NCBI GenBank assembly: GCA_017650905.1
Contig: JAGCDZ010000016.1
Span: forward strand, 1 to 49,057
DNA from: Prevotella sp.
GTDB lineage: Bacteria; Bacteroidota; Bacteroidia; Bacteroidales; Bacteroidaceae
DNA: 49,057 nucleotides
Direction: 5' to 3'
Positions 26,895-35,905 of the stretch are shown one piece after another (the stretch's first letter is position 1; each line of letters opens with the position of its first letter). Made by a program: the position numbers and the translations under genes. The notes beneath the pieces were generated by a model. The model made no database searches. It was not told where the DNA came from and saw only the letters and a program-made list of their open reading frames with translations.

Positions 26895-27902
26895 TCAGAA
26901 CCGCATGCCGATGAAAGCGCGGGCGCGCCATTTGTTCTGGTTCACAGTGACGGCATCGTCTTTGAATACGGAGTTGTTCACTACAGCAGTGGCACCTACG
27001 AAATAGCGGGGTGATATATTATAGACGATGGCAGCACGCTCGTTGAACATCATGTTTAATTGCATGTGCTGTGCTTCCTTACGCTCATCATTCACAGTCA
27101 TATTGTTGCGGTTGTAGACGACAAACGTGGGCAGCAAAGACAAATGGAGCAACCATTTTTTTCCGAGTACCCAATTGTAGCCATAGCCGCCACCAATGCC
27201 GAGATGTCCTATATAGATACGGACATCCGGCGCATTCGGGTTTCTCGCTTTCAGATTATCGGTAGTCTTGATGCTGCCACCCTGATAACTGATGCCCGCC
27301 AGCCACGAGCCTGCTGAACGACGCTGCACGTAGCTTTGCGTAAAGGCGGCAGGATAGGAGAAACGTCGATGGTTGAAGGTATAATAGCCAGCTATGTTCA
27401 GTACCTTCAGCGTAACGTCGTCCGATTGCAAGTGCTGTTCCCCTCGGTCACCGATGATGTCGCCCGCCAACGTTTCCGACCGCTGATAACTGAGGTCGAG
27501 ACTTAGGCGATTGCTGTAGTAGTTCAGGTTGAACTCATAGTCTTTGTAAACGCCTTTTATCTTGGCAGGATTGATGGCCACAGCAGCAGAGATGCCACGA
27601 TAGGAGGCACCGATGCTCATGGTGGTTTTGTGACTGGTTTTGAGGTCGGCCTTCGAATAGATATCGTTCACCGTTCCCTTCACATGGAAATCATTGCCCG
27701 TCTGGTTCAGCCTCAGCTTCAGTGTCAGCTTGCCCTCGGGCCTTATAACATAGTTCGTATCGTATGGCGTACGATAATATCGGGCCGTAAGCGTACTATC
27801 AATCCTCGCCCTCCGCTCGGCTTGGGTCAGCGTCTGTGCAACAATTTCATTTGCAAAGGCAAAGAAAAACACACCAGACATCACATATTTTAATAGTTTC
27901 AT
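26895..27902 (-). CDS. Outer-membrane beta-barrel-like protein (DUF4421-like), 335 aa
   Basis: The start at 27902 gives MKLLKYVMSGVFFFAFANEI, a signal peptide with a cut near VAQT. A longer in-frame start upstream would include the -7 box and was rejected. After a short N-terminal segment (AERRARIDSTLTARYYRTPY) the protein is a series of amphipathic strands with alternating aromatics (FNLNYYSNRLSLDLSY, HLGIGGGYGYNWVLGKKWLL), ending in MRF, like an outer-membrane barrel. The layout resembles the DUF4421 family of Bacteroidetes, whose function is unknown to me. It lies between two PL11 transcripts on the opposite strand and need not be related to them. Confidence 0.7.
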   Translation of the reverse strand: MKLLKYVMSGVFFFAFANEIVAQTLTQAERRARIDSTLTARYYRTPYDTNYVIRPEGKLTLKLRLNQTGNDFHVKGTVNDIYSKADLKTSHKTTMSIGASYRGISAAVAINPAKIKGVYKDYEFNLNYYSNRLSLDLSYQRSETLAGDIIGDRGEQHLQSDDVTLKVLNIAGYYTFNHRRFSYPAAFTQSYVQRRSAGSWLAGISYQGGSIKTTDNLKARNPNAPDVRIYIGHLGIGGGYGYNWVLGKKWLLHLSLLPTFVVYNRNNMTVNDERKEAQHMQLNMMFNERAAIVYNISPRYFVGATAVVNNSVFKDDAVTVNQNKWRARAFIGMRF

Positions 27903-27906
27903 GTTG

Positions 27907-27914
27907 CAAAAATA
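27907..27914 (-). promoter_or_regulatory. Probable -7 box giving a near-leaderless transcript
   Basis: Minus-strand TATTTTTG followed by CAAC and the ATG at 27902. If used, the 5' leader is only a few bases or absent. No clear -33 element. Confidence 0.5.
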
Positions 27915-28008
27915 GACGATTATGATTATATCTAACTGCACTTTTTGACATTCCAACCCTATTTTATGGCAATTAAAAAAACATCCATAAAAAAAGAGAG
28001 ATTATTTC

Positions 28009-28040
28009 TTGCAATATTGAGCAATAATTCGTATATTTGC
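28009..28040 (+). promoter_or_regulatory. Promoter of the pectin enzyme operon
   Basis: TTG (28009-28011), 20-nt spacer, TATATTTGC (28032-28040). The predicted leader is about 25 nt and A-rich before the ATG at 28070. An in-frame TTG inside the box (28037) is not the start. Confidence 0.78.
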
Positions 28041-28069
28041 ACACAAATCCAAACATACTCAAAAACAAA

Positions 28070-29977
28070 ATGAAACGAAAACTAATCTCAACCGGGCTCC
28101 TATTATGCATGTTGACGGCTGTAGCGCAGCCCAATTACAACATGCAGCAAATCAAACGCGAGCATTTGAACCGAGGGGTTGTGGCCATCCGTCACGGCCA
28201 GCAGGTCATCGTCAGCTGGCGCATTCTCACCTCCGATGCACCTGGACAAGCCTTCGATATTTACCGCGATGGGGAGAAACTCAACCGCGCCCCACTCACG
28301 AAAGGCGGAACTTTTTTTATCGACGAAAAACCACTACTTAAGACAGCAACCTACGAAGTGCGGGGCGGAAGCATTAACGGCCGTTACGTCCTTCAAGGCG
28401 ATGCTCCCGACGACTATCTGACCATTCAACTGCAAAAACCTGCTGATGGCGAGATTCCTGAAAGTCTACGAACGGATAACCGAATGTCTGCATTCGGGTG
28501 GCAATACCGTTATTCGGCCAACGATGCTAGTGTGGGCGATGTCGACGGCGACGGACAATATGAGATCATCCTGAAATGGGACCCTTCAAACTCACACGAT
28601 AACGCCCATGACGGTTACACCGGCCCCACCCTCTTCGACTGTTACCGTCTGGATGGCACACTGCTCTGGCGCATTGATCTGGGCATCAACATCCGCAGCG
28701 GCGCCCACTACACACCCTTCATCGTGTACGACCTCGATGGCGACGGTAAGGCCGAAATGATGGTACGCACCTCAGACGGTACCCGCGACGGCAAGGGTAA
28801 GGTGATTGGCGATTCAGAAGCCGACTCCCGCCACAAGGGTCCCGACAAAATCGGGCGTATACTCACAGGCAAGGAATACATCACCGTGTTCAACGGTCTG
28901 ACGGGTGAGGCGATGGACACAAAACCCTATATCCCCGAGCGCGGTGACCCCAGAGGCTGGGGCGACGAGAAGGCCAACCGCAGCGACCGTATGCTGGCGG
29001 CCGTAGGTTATCTCGACGGGAAAAAGGCGTCGGCCATCTTTTGTCGGGGCTACTACACCCGCTCTGTGCTCGCCGCCTGGGACTGGGACGGCAAAGAATT
29101 GAAGAGCCGATGGGTGTTTGACACTAACAATCCGGAGTGGGCCAGTTACGCCGGACAGGGCAACCACAACCTCCGTGTGGCGGATGTAGACGGCGACGGC
29201 TGCGACGAAATTACCTACGGTTCGATGGCTGTTGACCACGATGGACGCGGTCTCTACAACACCGGTATGGGTCACGGCGACGCCATCCACCTGATGGCCT
29301 TCGACCCGAAAAGCCGCGAGTTGCAGGTGTGGGACTGTCATGAGAACAAGCGCGATGGCTCCGACTTCCGCAACGCCCGCACGGGTGAGGTCATCTTCAA
29401 GGTGCCTTCGAAGAGTGACGTTGGTCGTGCGATGGCTGCCGACATCGACCCCACCAATCCGGGAGTAGAGATGTGGAGTGCCGACAGTCACGGAATCCGC
29501 AACCTTAACGGCGAAGTCATCAATACCGCCAAGGACCCCAACGACCCGCAGCACAACAATTACATGATGCTCGGCGGACGCTGGCTCCCAATGAACTTCG
29601 GCATCTGGTGGGACGGCGACCTGCTGCGCGAGATGCTCGACCGCGGAAGGGTGTCGAAATACAACTGGCAGAACAACACGATCGATGATATAGTCATATT
29701 CCCGGACATCGTATTTAACAACGGTACGAAGTCGAACCCCTGTCTGTCGGCCGACATCCTGGGTGACTGGCGCGAGGAAGTCATCGCCCGCACACCCGAT
29801 AGCAGCGAACTGCGCATCTTCGTATCACCCATCCCCACCGACTACCGCATCAACTGTCTGATGGAGGATATCCCCTACCGATTGTCGGTGGCTACGCAGA
29901 ACGTAGGCTACAACCAACCTTCGGAGCCGGGCTTCTATCTCGGACCCGACGAGACCGTCAATCCTTTCCTGAAATAA
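28070..29977 (+). CDS. PL11 rhamnogalacturonan lyase without sorting tail, 635 aa
   Basis: First gene of the main enzyme operon. Signal peptide about 1-19 (ends LTAVAQ). PL11 hallmarks are LNRGVVAIRHGQQVIVSWRI, DVDGDGQYEIILKWDPSNS, DLDGDGKAEMMVRTSDGT, DVDGDGCDEITYGSMAVD, GMGHGDAIHLMAFDP, FGIWWDGDLLREML and ILGDWREEVIAR. The protein ends right after the propeller (GPDETVNPFLK), with no T9SS-like tail, so it should stay in the periplasm. There it could process imported rhamnogalacturonan oligomers to products for GH105 and GH2 encoded downstream. It is closely related to the protein at 24071 (same KWDPSNS block) and more distant from the one at 15806. Confidence 0.93.
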   Translation: MKRKLISTGLLLCMLTAVAQPNYNMQQIKREHLNRGVVAIRHGQQVIVSWRILTSDAPGQAFDIYRDGEKLNRAPLTKGGTFFIDEKPLLKTATYEVRGGSINGRYVLQGDAPDDYLTIQLQKPADGEIPESLRTDNRMSAFGWQYRYSANDASVGDVDGDGQYEIILKWDPSNSHDNAHDGYTGPTLFDCYRLDGTLLWRIDLGINIRSGAHYTPFIVYDLDGDGKAEMMVRTSDGTRDGKGKVIGDSEADSRHKGPDKIGRILTGKEYITVFNGLTGEAMDTKPYIPERGDPRGWGDEKANRSDRMLAAVGYLDGKKASAIFCRGYYTRSVLAAWDWDGKELKSRWVFDTNNPEWASYAGQGNHNLRVADVDGDGCDEITYGSMAVDHDGRGLYNTGMGHGDAIHLMAFDPKSRELQVWDCHENKRDGSDFRNARTGEVIFKVPSKSDVGRAMAADIDPTNPGVEMWSADSHGIRNLNGEVINTAKDPNDPQHNNYMMLGGRWLPMNFGIWWDGDLLREMLDRGRVSKYNWQNNTIDDIVIFPDIVFNNGTKSNPCLSADILGDWREEVIARTPDSSELRIFVSPIPTDYRINCLMEDIPYRLSVATQNVGYNQPSEPGFYLGPDETVNPFLK

Positions 29978-29999
29978 CGAAACTAAAAACAATAACGAC

Positions 30000-32354
30000 A
30001 TGAAAAGAATATCCGCATGGATGCTCACCGCAGCATCGCTTCTCGCCTTGACAGCCTGTACGAGTGGAAAACCGTCGGAAGAAGGTCACGAAAGAGCCAT
30101 CCGACAAATCCAGAATGTCCATGAGGAGAGAAACTACCAAGAGTTGATGCATCTGGCAGACAGCCTGTATAACATCGGTGAACTAAGTGAACCCGAAGCT
30201 TTCTATTGGCAGGGCTATGCGTGCGACCGCACCAATCAGTTGCGCATGGCTGAGTTTTATTGGAAGACAGCCGTCGCCCAGACCAGCAACTCCACAGCTC
30301 CCGAGGATCTGGCTATCTACGCCAAGTCAGCCAGTCATTTGGCTAACGTACTCGGTTCCCGAGGTGAATATAGTGCGGTGTTGGATATGGGAAAACCGGT
30401 GGTCAAGCGATTAGAAGAACTGAAATGCGATACCATGAGTGACTATACCAATCTGCTGCTTATCATGGGCTTGTGTCAAACGCGCTTCGGTTTGTCAGAA
30501 GATGCCGCAAACGAGAATTATGAGCGGGCCTATCAGACACATATGAAGAATATTGAGAAGCACCGTTCCGACGAGGCCTACAAGGATGCCATTGCCGGTG
30601 TAGTAAACATCGCCTTCAACTGCAACGAAACCCAGTCTTACCGCGATGCTATTATCTGGATTGACCGTTATGCCGAACTCATCCGTCAGTATGAGCTGCG
30701 CAATGATGTCGACCCAGCCTATATCGACCGGCAGTGGGCACGCTACGATATCTACCGCGCCATCGCACTCGACGGACTAGGGAAAAAAGATGAGGCGGCA
30801 AATGTCTACGATCACTATCTGACCACCCACTATAGTCAGACACCGGAAGGCCACATCGCCGTTATCGACTACCTGTCAGCCGCCGGACGTTGGACAGAGG
30901 CGGCCGACAACTACAAGTATCTTGACGCCCTGCTCCGCCACAAGGATTACTCTATCGAGGATTTCCAAAAGATGGTGCTGCCGAAATTCAAAGCCAACAT
31001 GCAGGCCGGTCGAAGCGACTCAGCTATGGCCGTTGCCCTTGACATCAGCCATTCACTCGACTCAGCCATCACCCAAGCCCGTCGTCAGGATGCCGAAGAA
31101 TTGTCGACTATCCGTCTGAAAGCAACTCAGATGGCTGATGAGGAGGCTAATCGCACCCGTCTGCGTACACTCAACTTGCTAATAGCCATCGCCCTAATTT
31201 TCGGAGGATTCTCGCTCTTCACACTCTATCGCCGTCGCAAGACCCATCGTCTGGTCAAGAAATACAAAGACCTAAAAGATGCCTATAATGAGATGGAGAC
31301 CGACAAGACGATTCACAATCAAGGACTCCTGGAACAGAATATCGCTCGCAACATCCAGTTAGCAATGACTCCCGATGCCCTGACTCAGCAAGACGATATC
31401 CATCTGTTTGCCACTTTGAAACCCGCCGACGAGACCGACTGTGACCTCTACGACTATTTCGTACGAGACAACAAGTTCTTCTTCTGCATCGGCGATGCGA
31501 AGGGCAAGGGCATCAACGCCTCAACAGCAATGAGTATCACCCGAACAGAATTCCGCAGTCTTTCTGTTGATACAACTGATCCGGCTCAGATTGTAACGGC
31601 CATCAATAAGACACTGACCAATCGCAAGAGCTCTGACATGGCCGTCACACTCTTCGTGGGTATCCTCGACCTCATTACCGGTCGTCTGTGCTACACCAAT
31701 GCCGGGCATACAGCCCCCATGCTCGTAGGCTCCGGTATCGGACTATTGCCCGTTGACCAGAATACGGTTGTCGGAATCCAAACCGATTATTTATACAACA
31801 CTCAGGAAACCCGCATCGACCCAGGCACTCTGATTTTCCTCTTTACACAGAACCTATTGGAGATGAAGAATGCCGCCAATGACGCTTATGGCGAACGTCG
31901 CATGATGGGTGAGAGTCTGCAAGCGATGAAGGTGCTGAAGGAAAAACTGTCTGCAGAATCGTTTGCAAACTGGATGAAGGAGGCCATTGGCCGCTTCGTG
32001 GGCAAGGAAGCCGGGGAGCAGCCGTTAACCATGCTCACTCTGCAATACAAACAGCTCAAGTTTGGCGTCCCCTATCAGCGCAGCATCTCTTTCTCCAACG
32101 ACCCGAAGGATGAACCTTATATCACCTATTTCACTACGGAAGTTTGCACGGCTGTTGGTCTGAAACCAAAAACCAGCGCTCCCATCATAAAGGAAATTGA
32201 GACCGTGGTGAAAAATCTGATGAAGGAAGCCTGGCCTGATGACACCAAGGGTGATGTACACATCGAGGCGCATGCCGACGAATCCACCCTGAAGTTCGTC
32301 ATCTCAGCAGCAGATAAATTATTGACATTAACAAAAGAAATATCCAAACAATGA
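30000..32354 (+). CDS. TPR membrane lipoprotein with SpoIIE-type phosphatase-like domain, 784 aa
   Basis: N-terminal lipobox LTAC at residue 20, then TPR-like helices (about 30-370; EAFYWQGYACDRTNQLRMAE), a coiled-coil-like stretch, and one membrane helix (about 390-410; LLIAIALIFGGFSLFTLY). Next comes a PP2C/SpoIIE-type domain (about 440-690) with CDLYDYF, IGDAKGKGINASTAMS and YTNAGHTAPMLV. The place where the family has YTDG reads FTQN (about residue 617), so a late metal-binding Asp is lost. The end (about 690-784; VVKNLMKEAWPD) resembles a degenerate RsbW-type kinase fold. Likely topology is periplasmic sensor and cytoplasmic output. SpoIIE phosphatases usually control anti-sigma antagonists; none is encoded in this window. 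It is the second gene of the enzyme operon and overlaps GH105 by ATGA. Confidence 0.85.
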   Translation: MKRISAWMLTAASLLALTACTSGKPSEEGHERAIRQIQNVHEERNYQELMHLADSLYNIGELSEPEAFYWQGYACDRTNQLRMAEFYWKTAVAQTSNSTAPEDLAIYAKSASHLANVLGSRGEYSAVLDMGKPVVKRLEELKCDTMSDYTNLLLIMGLCQTRFGLSEDAANENYERAYQTHMKNIEKHRSDEAYKDAIAGVVNIAFNCNETQSYRDAIIWIDRYAELIRQYELRNDVDPAYIDRQWARYDIYRAIALDGLGKKDEAANVYDHYLTTHYSQTPEGHIAVIDYLSAAGRWTEAADNYKYLDALLRHKDYSIEDFQKMVLPKFKANMQAGRSDSAMAVALDISHSLDSAITQARRQDAEELSTIRLKATQMADEEANRTRLRTLNLLIAIALIFGGFSLFTLYRRRKTHRLVKKYKDLKDAYNEMETDKTIHNQGLLEQNIARNIQLAMTPDALTQQDDIHLFATLKPADETDCDLYDYFVRDNKFFFCIGDAKGKGINASTAMSITRTEFRSLSVDTTDPAQIVTAINKTLTNRKSSDMAVTLFVGILDLITGRLCYTNAGHTAPMLVGSGIGLLPVDQNTVVGIQTDYLYNTQETRIDPGTLIFLFTQNLLEMKNAANDAYGERRMMGESLQAMKVLKEKLSAESFANWMKEAIGRFVGKEAGEQPLTMLTLQYKQLKFGVPYQRSISFSNDPKDEPYITYFTTEVCTAVGLKPKTSAPIIKEIETVVKNLMKEAWPDDTKGDVHIEAHADESTLKFVISAADKLLTLTKEISKQ

Positions 32355-33526
32355 GAAGAATGTTTATGAGCCTTCTCGCCATGATAGTCGTCAACACGAC
32401 TTTTGGCCAAAGGCTACAGGTAGGCGACCACAGGTCGGAAATGAGCGAGTCAGCAAACAACGTGATGAAAACCCTGCGTAAAGTAAACGACTACTTTATG
32501 ATTAAGTATGCCGACCCCACGCTACCCACCAACGTCAATCGTGTACGCCCCTCGTCGCTGTGGACACGCGCCGTCTATTACGAAGGTCTAATGGCCCTCT
32601 ACGAGATTGACAAAGACCCACGTTACATCAACTATACCGACCGCTGGGGCAATTTCCACAAATGGACACCCCGCAACGGCGTGAAAACCAACGATGCCGA
32701 CGACCAATGTTGTGGACAGACCTACTTCGAGCGCTACTTGCAAAGTGGTGGCGATGAGAAAATCAAACCCATCCTTGAGAATCTCGACAACCAGATGCAA
32801 TCGCACAACCCGAAAGCGGATAATGAACTCTATGGCTGGTGGACATGGATCGACGCTATCCAGATGGCAATGCCCGTCTATATGCAGGCTTATAAAGTGA
32901 CTGGCGAACGAAAATATGCTGACCACGCAATGAAGATGTACCTCTGGACGCGCAATACCCTCGCCGGAGGTCTCTTCAACACAAAGGAAGGCTTATGGTG
33001 GCGCGATAAGGATTATGTGGCGCCTTATCAGACGCCCGATGGCAAGAACTGCTACTGGAGTCGCGGCAATGGTTGGGTGTATGCCGCCCTCGTGCGTTGC
33101 ATGAATCTCCTCTCGTCCAAAGATAAATATTATAAACAACTGAAGAAAGACTTCCTGCTGATGAGCGAGGCGCTGAAGAACTGCCAGCGCCAGGAGGATG
33201 GTCTATGGAACCCCAGCCTCGTCAGCTATGCTGACTATGGCGGCAAGGAAATGACGGGCACCGCCCTCTTCCTTTACGGCATGGCATGGGGTATCCAAAA
33301 GGGCTATCTCAAGGCTAACATCTATCGTCCCGTGTGCGACCGCGCCTGGGAGGGTCTCGTTCGTGACTGTGTCCATTCTGACGGATTCCTCGGCTGGGCT
33401 CAGGGTACAGGCAAAGACCCTTCTGCCGGCCAACCCCTTTCCTTCACCAAAGTACCCGACTTCGAGGACTACGGCACTGGCTGCTTCCTCCTCGGCGGAA
33501 GTGAATACTGCAAATTATTAAAGTAA
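32351..33526 (+). CDS. GH105 unsaturated rhamnogalacturonyl hydrolase, 391 aa
   Basis: Family GH105 (YteR/RhiN type), which removes the unsaturated galacturonyl residue left at the non-reducing end by rhamnogalacturonan lyases. Signal peptide MRRMFMSLLAMIVVNTTFG, then an (alpha/alpha)6-barrel with SSLWTRAVYYEGLMALYEI, DDQCCGQTYFERYL, the catalytic-type Asp in GWWTWIDAIQMAMP (D168) and YWSRGNGWVYAALVRCM. Length is normal for the family. The export signal places it in the periplasm, matching the tail-less PL11 encoded two genes upstream. It starts in an ATGA overlap with the phosphatase-like gene, so the two are translationally coupled. Confidence 0.93.
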   Translation: MRRMFMSLLAMIVVNTTFGQRLQVGDHRSEMSESANNVMKTLRKVNDYFMIKYADPTLPTNVNRVRPSSLWTRAVYYEGLMALYEIDKDPRYINYTDRWGNFHKWTPRNGVKTNDADDQCCGQTYFERYLQSGGDEKIKPILENLDNQMQSHNPKADNELYGWWTWIDAIQMAMPVYMQAYKVTGERKYADHAMKMYLWTRNTLAGGLFNTKEGLWWRDKDYVAPYQTPDGKNCYWSRGNGWVYAALVRCMNLLSSKDKYYKQLKKDFLLMSEALKNCQRQEDGLWNPSLVSYADYGGKEMTGTALFLYGMAWGIQKGYLKANIYRPVCDRAWEGLVRDCVHSDGFLGWAQGTGKDPSAGQPLSFTKVPDFEDYGTGCFLLGGSEYCKLLK

Positions 33527-33544
33527 TTATTCGTATGAAAGAAT

Positions 33545-35905
33545 ATGAGAAGAACTATATTATTCTTAGTCTGGGCGTTTGCGCTGAATTTATCGGCGCA
33601 GCGCAACGTGGAGTGTCTTAATTTCGGCTGGGAGTTTCGTTTAAATAACGAAGGCGAGTGGCTACAGGTCAACGTGCCCCACGATTTCCAGATTGAGCAG
33701 CCCTGGGTGGCACCCGCTGCCGACGAGAAAGCCGACAACACCGACGTCGCTGCCAATATCAAGAGTCGCCTCTCCAGTCGTGGTTTCAAGGAGATGGGCA
33801 AAGGTTATTACCGATACCGCCTCACCCCCCATCCCTCCCTGAAAGGACGTCGCATCCTCCTTGATTTCGAGGGCATCATGTACACTGCAGACGTGTTGCT
33901 TAACGGCCAGCTCGTGGGTAGTACCAACTATGGTTATGTAGGCTTCGAAGTCGACCTTTCCGACTGTCTGAAATACGGAGAGGTGAATCTCATCGAGGTT
34001 ATCGCCGATACCCGTGAACCCGGCAACTCCCGTTGGTACACAGGTGGCGGACTTTTCCGCAATGTCAGCCTCGTCATCACCCCCAAGGACCTCTATTTTG
34101 AGCGACATCCCCTCTACATCACCACGTGTGATAACAAATATGTGAGCATCTCTGCCGAGTTCACCAACCGTACCAACAAGGCGACGCACATTGCCCTGCA
34201 GATACTCGACCCCGACGGACAGACCGTCTATTCAGATACCGTTGCCGTGAAGCGTCATCGTGGTACCCGCCGTCAGGAGGCGCGCATCGCCACCGACATT
34301 GCTTTCAGCAACCCGAAAATCTGGGATCTCGACACTCCCTATCTCTATACCGCCAAGGCCCAGCTGTTGCGTGAAGATGGCACGGTGGCCGATGAAACCA
34401 GTGATGCATTCGGCATCCGCACCATCGAGTTTGGTCCCGAGTTTGGTCTTAAGCTCAACGGCCGCAAGGTGCTACTCAAAGGTTATGCCAACCACCACAC
34501 CCTCGGTGCCCTCGGAGCAGCCGCCTACCCCAAGGCCATCGAGAAGCGCATCCTGCTCATGAAACAGTTCGGCATGAATCATATCCGCACTTCACATAAC
34601 CCCTACAGCCGCGAATTCATCCGTCTCTGCGACAAGCACGGCATCCTCGTTGTCGACGAACTCTACGACAAGTGGACCCGTCAGCACACAGGTGGGAAAG
34701 TGCCCTTCGAACAGCTTTGGCAGTACGATGTACCCGAGTGGATCAAGCGCGACCGCAATTCTCCTTCTGTCATTCTCTGGAGTCTTGGCAATGAATTGCA
34801 ACAAGACCCTAACCAGCCGTTCAACGACTTTGGCGTGACAATGTACAAGTTGCAGAAGACGCTCCTCCTGCGTTACGACTCCACCCGACTGGTAACCGTC
34901 GCCATGCATCCCCGCTACCGCAACTGGGACACCGATTCCCTTCCCCACGACCTCGCCATCCAGACTGACATACAGGCATATAATTACAGATATATGTACT
35001 TCCCGGGCGACGGACGTCGCTTCCCCTGGATGACCTTCTATCAGAGTGAGGCCTCCATTTCCGCTATGGGACAGAACTATTTCGAGATGAACCTCGACCG
35101 CGTGATCGGCCTCGCCTACTGGGGCGCCATCGACTACCTCGGCGAGAGTCAGGGCTGGCCCGCAAAGGGCTGGGCACAGGGTGTATTCGATATCTCGCTT
35201 GAACCCAAGCCTAAGGCCTATTACCTGCGTTCGTTCTTCAAACCCGACGAGCCGTTGGTGCATATCGCCGTGATCGACTCGAAGAATGATATCATGTGGA
35301 ACGGCATCCAGACGGGCAACGACGGGATGAGCGATCATTGGAACCGTCAGCCTGGTTCCAAACTCAACCTCATCACCTATACCAATGCCGACGAGGTGGA
35401 GTTGCTGCTTAACGGCAAGTCCCTCGGTCGTAAGTCGAACCCTACCAACGACCCCAAACTGCGCAACCAGATTCGCTGGAACGATATCACCTATGCCGAC
35501 GGTCGTCTGGAGGCCATCGCCTACGTTAAAGATTGTGTCGTGGCACGACATAAAATTGAGACCACTGGCAAGGCCGTTCGTCTCATCGCCACCCCCGAGG
35601 ACAATAGCTGGCAGGCTGACGGCACCGACTTGATGCATGTCCGCATCCAAGCCGTCGACAGCAAGGGCCGTCGCGTACCGATGGCTCAGGATGAGCTCCA
35701 CTTCGCTGTCGAGGGTGATGCCGACATCGTGGCTGTCAGCAGTGGCAACCACAACTCCGACGAGCTCAACATCACTGACCACCGTCGTCTCTGGAACGGC
35801 TCCGCATTGGTTATCCTTCGTGCCAGTAAGAGTCCCTCGAAGATTGTGCTCAAGACCTCTGCCGACGGTTTTAAGACCGTCGCTACCAAACTGGAGACGA
35901 AATGA
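33545..35905 (+). CDS. GH2 glycosidase (beta-galactosidase type), 786 aa
   Basis: Glycoside hydrolase family 2. Signal peptide about 1-18 (ends LNLSAQ). Domains run in GH2 order: jelly-roll N-terminal domain (FGWEFRLNNEGEWLQVNVPH, SRWYTGGGLFRNVSL), Ig-like domain, TIM barrel with NHIRTSHNPYS, acid/base Glu in LWSLGNE (E417) and probable nucleophile in YQSEAS (E502), then a C-terminal pair of Ig-like domains (VELLLNGKSLGRK). The pattern fits beta-galactosidase best, though beta-glucuronidase-type activity cannot be excluded. In a rhamnogalacturonan-I operon, galactan or galactose side chains are the natural substrate. It starts 18 bases after GH105 and overlaps the next gene by ATGA. Confidence 0.9.
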   Translation: MRRTILFLVWAFALNLSAQRNVECLNFGWEFRLNNEGEWLQVNVPHDFQIEQPWVAPAADEKADNTDVAANIKSRLSSRGFKEMGKGYYRYRLTPHPSLKGRRILLDFEGIMYTADVLLNGQLVGSTNYGYVGFEVDLSDCLKYGEVNLIEVIADTREPGNSRWYTGGGLFRNVSLVITPKDLYFERHPLYITTCDNKYVSISAEFTNRTNKATHIALQILDPDGQTVYSDTVAVKRHRGTRRQEARIATDIAFSNPKIWDLDTPYLYTAKAQLLREDGTVADETSDAFGIRTIEFGPEFGLKLNGRKVLLKGYANHHTLGALGAAAYPKAIEKRILLMKQFGMNHIRTSHNPYSREFIRLCDKHGILVVDELYDKWTRQHTGGKVPFEQLWQYDVPEWIKRDRNSPSVILWSLGNELQQDPNQPFNDFGVTMYKLQKTLLLRYDSTRLVTVAMHPRYRNWDTDSLPHDLAIQTDIQAYNYRYMYFPGDGRRFPWMTFYQSEASISAMGQNYFEMNLDRVIGLAYWGAIDYLGESQGWPAKGWAQGVFDISLEPKPKAYYLRSFFKPDEPLVHIAVIDSKNDIMWNGIQTGNDGMSDHWNRQPGSKLNLITYTNADEVELLLNGKSLGRKSNPTNDPKLRNQIRWNDITYADGRLEAIAYVKDCVVARHKIETTGKAVRLIATPEDNSWQADGTDLMHVRIQAVDSKGRRVPMAQDELHFAVEGDADIVAVSSGNHNSDELNITDHRRLWNGSALVILRASKSPSKIVLKTSADGFKTVATKLETK

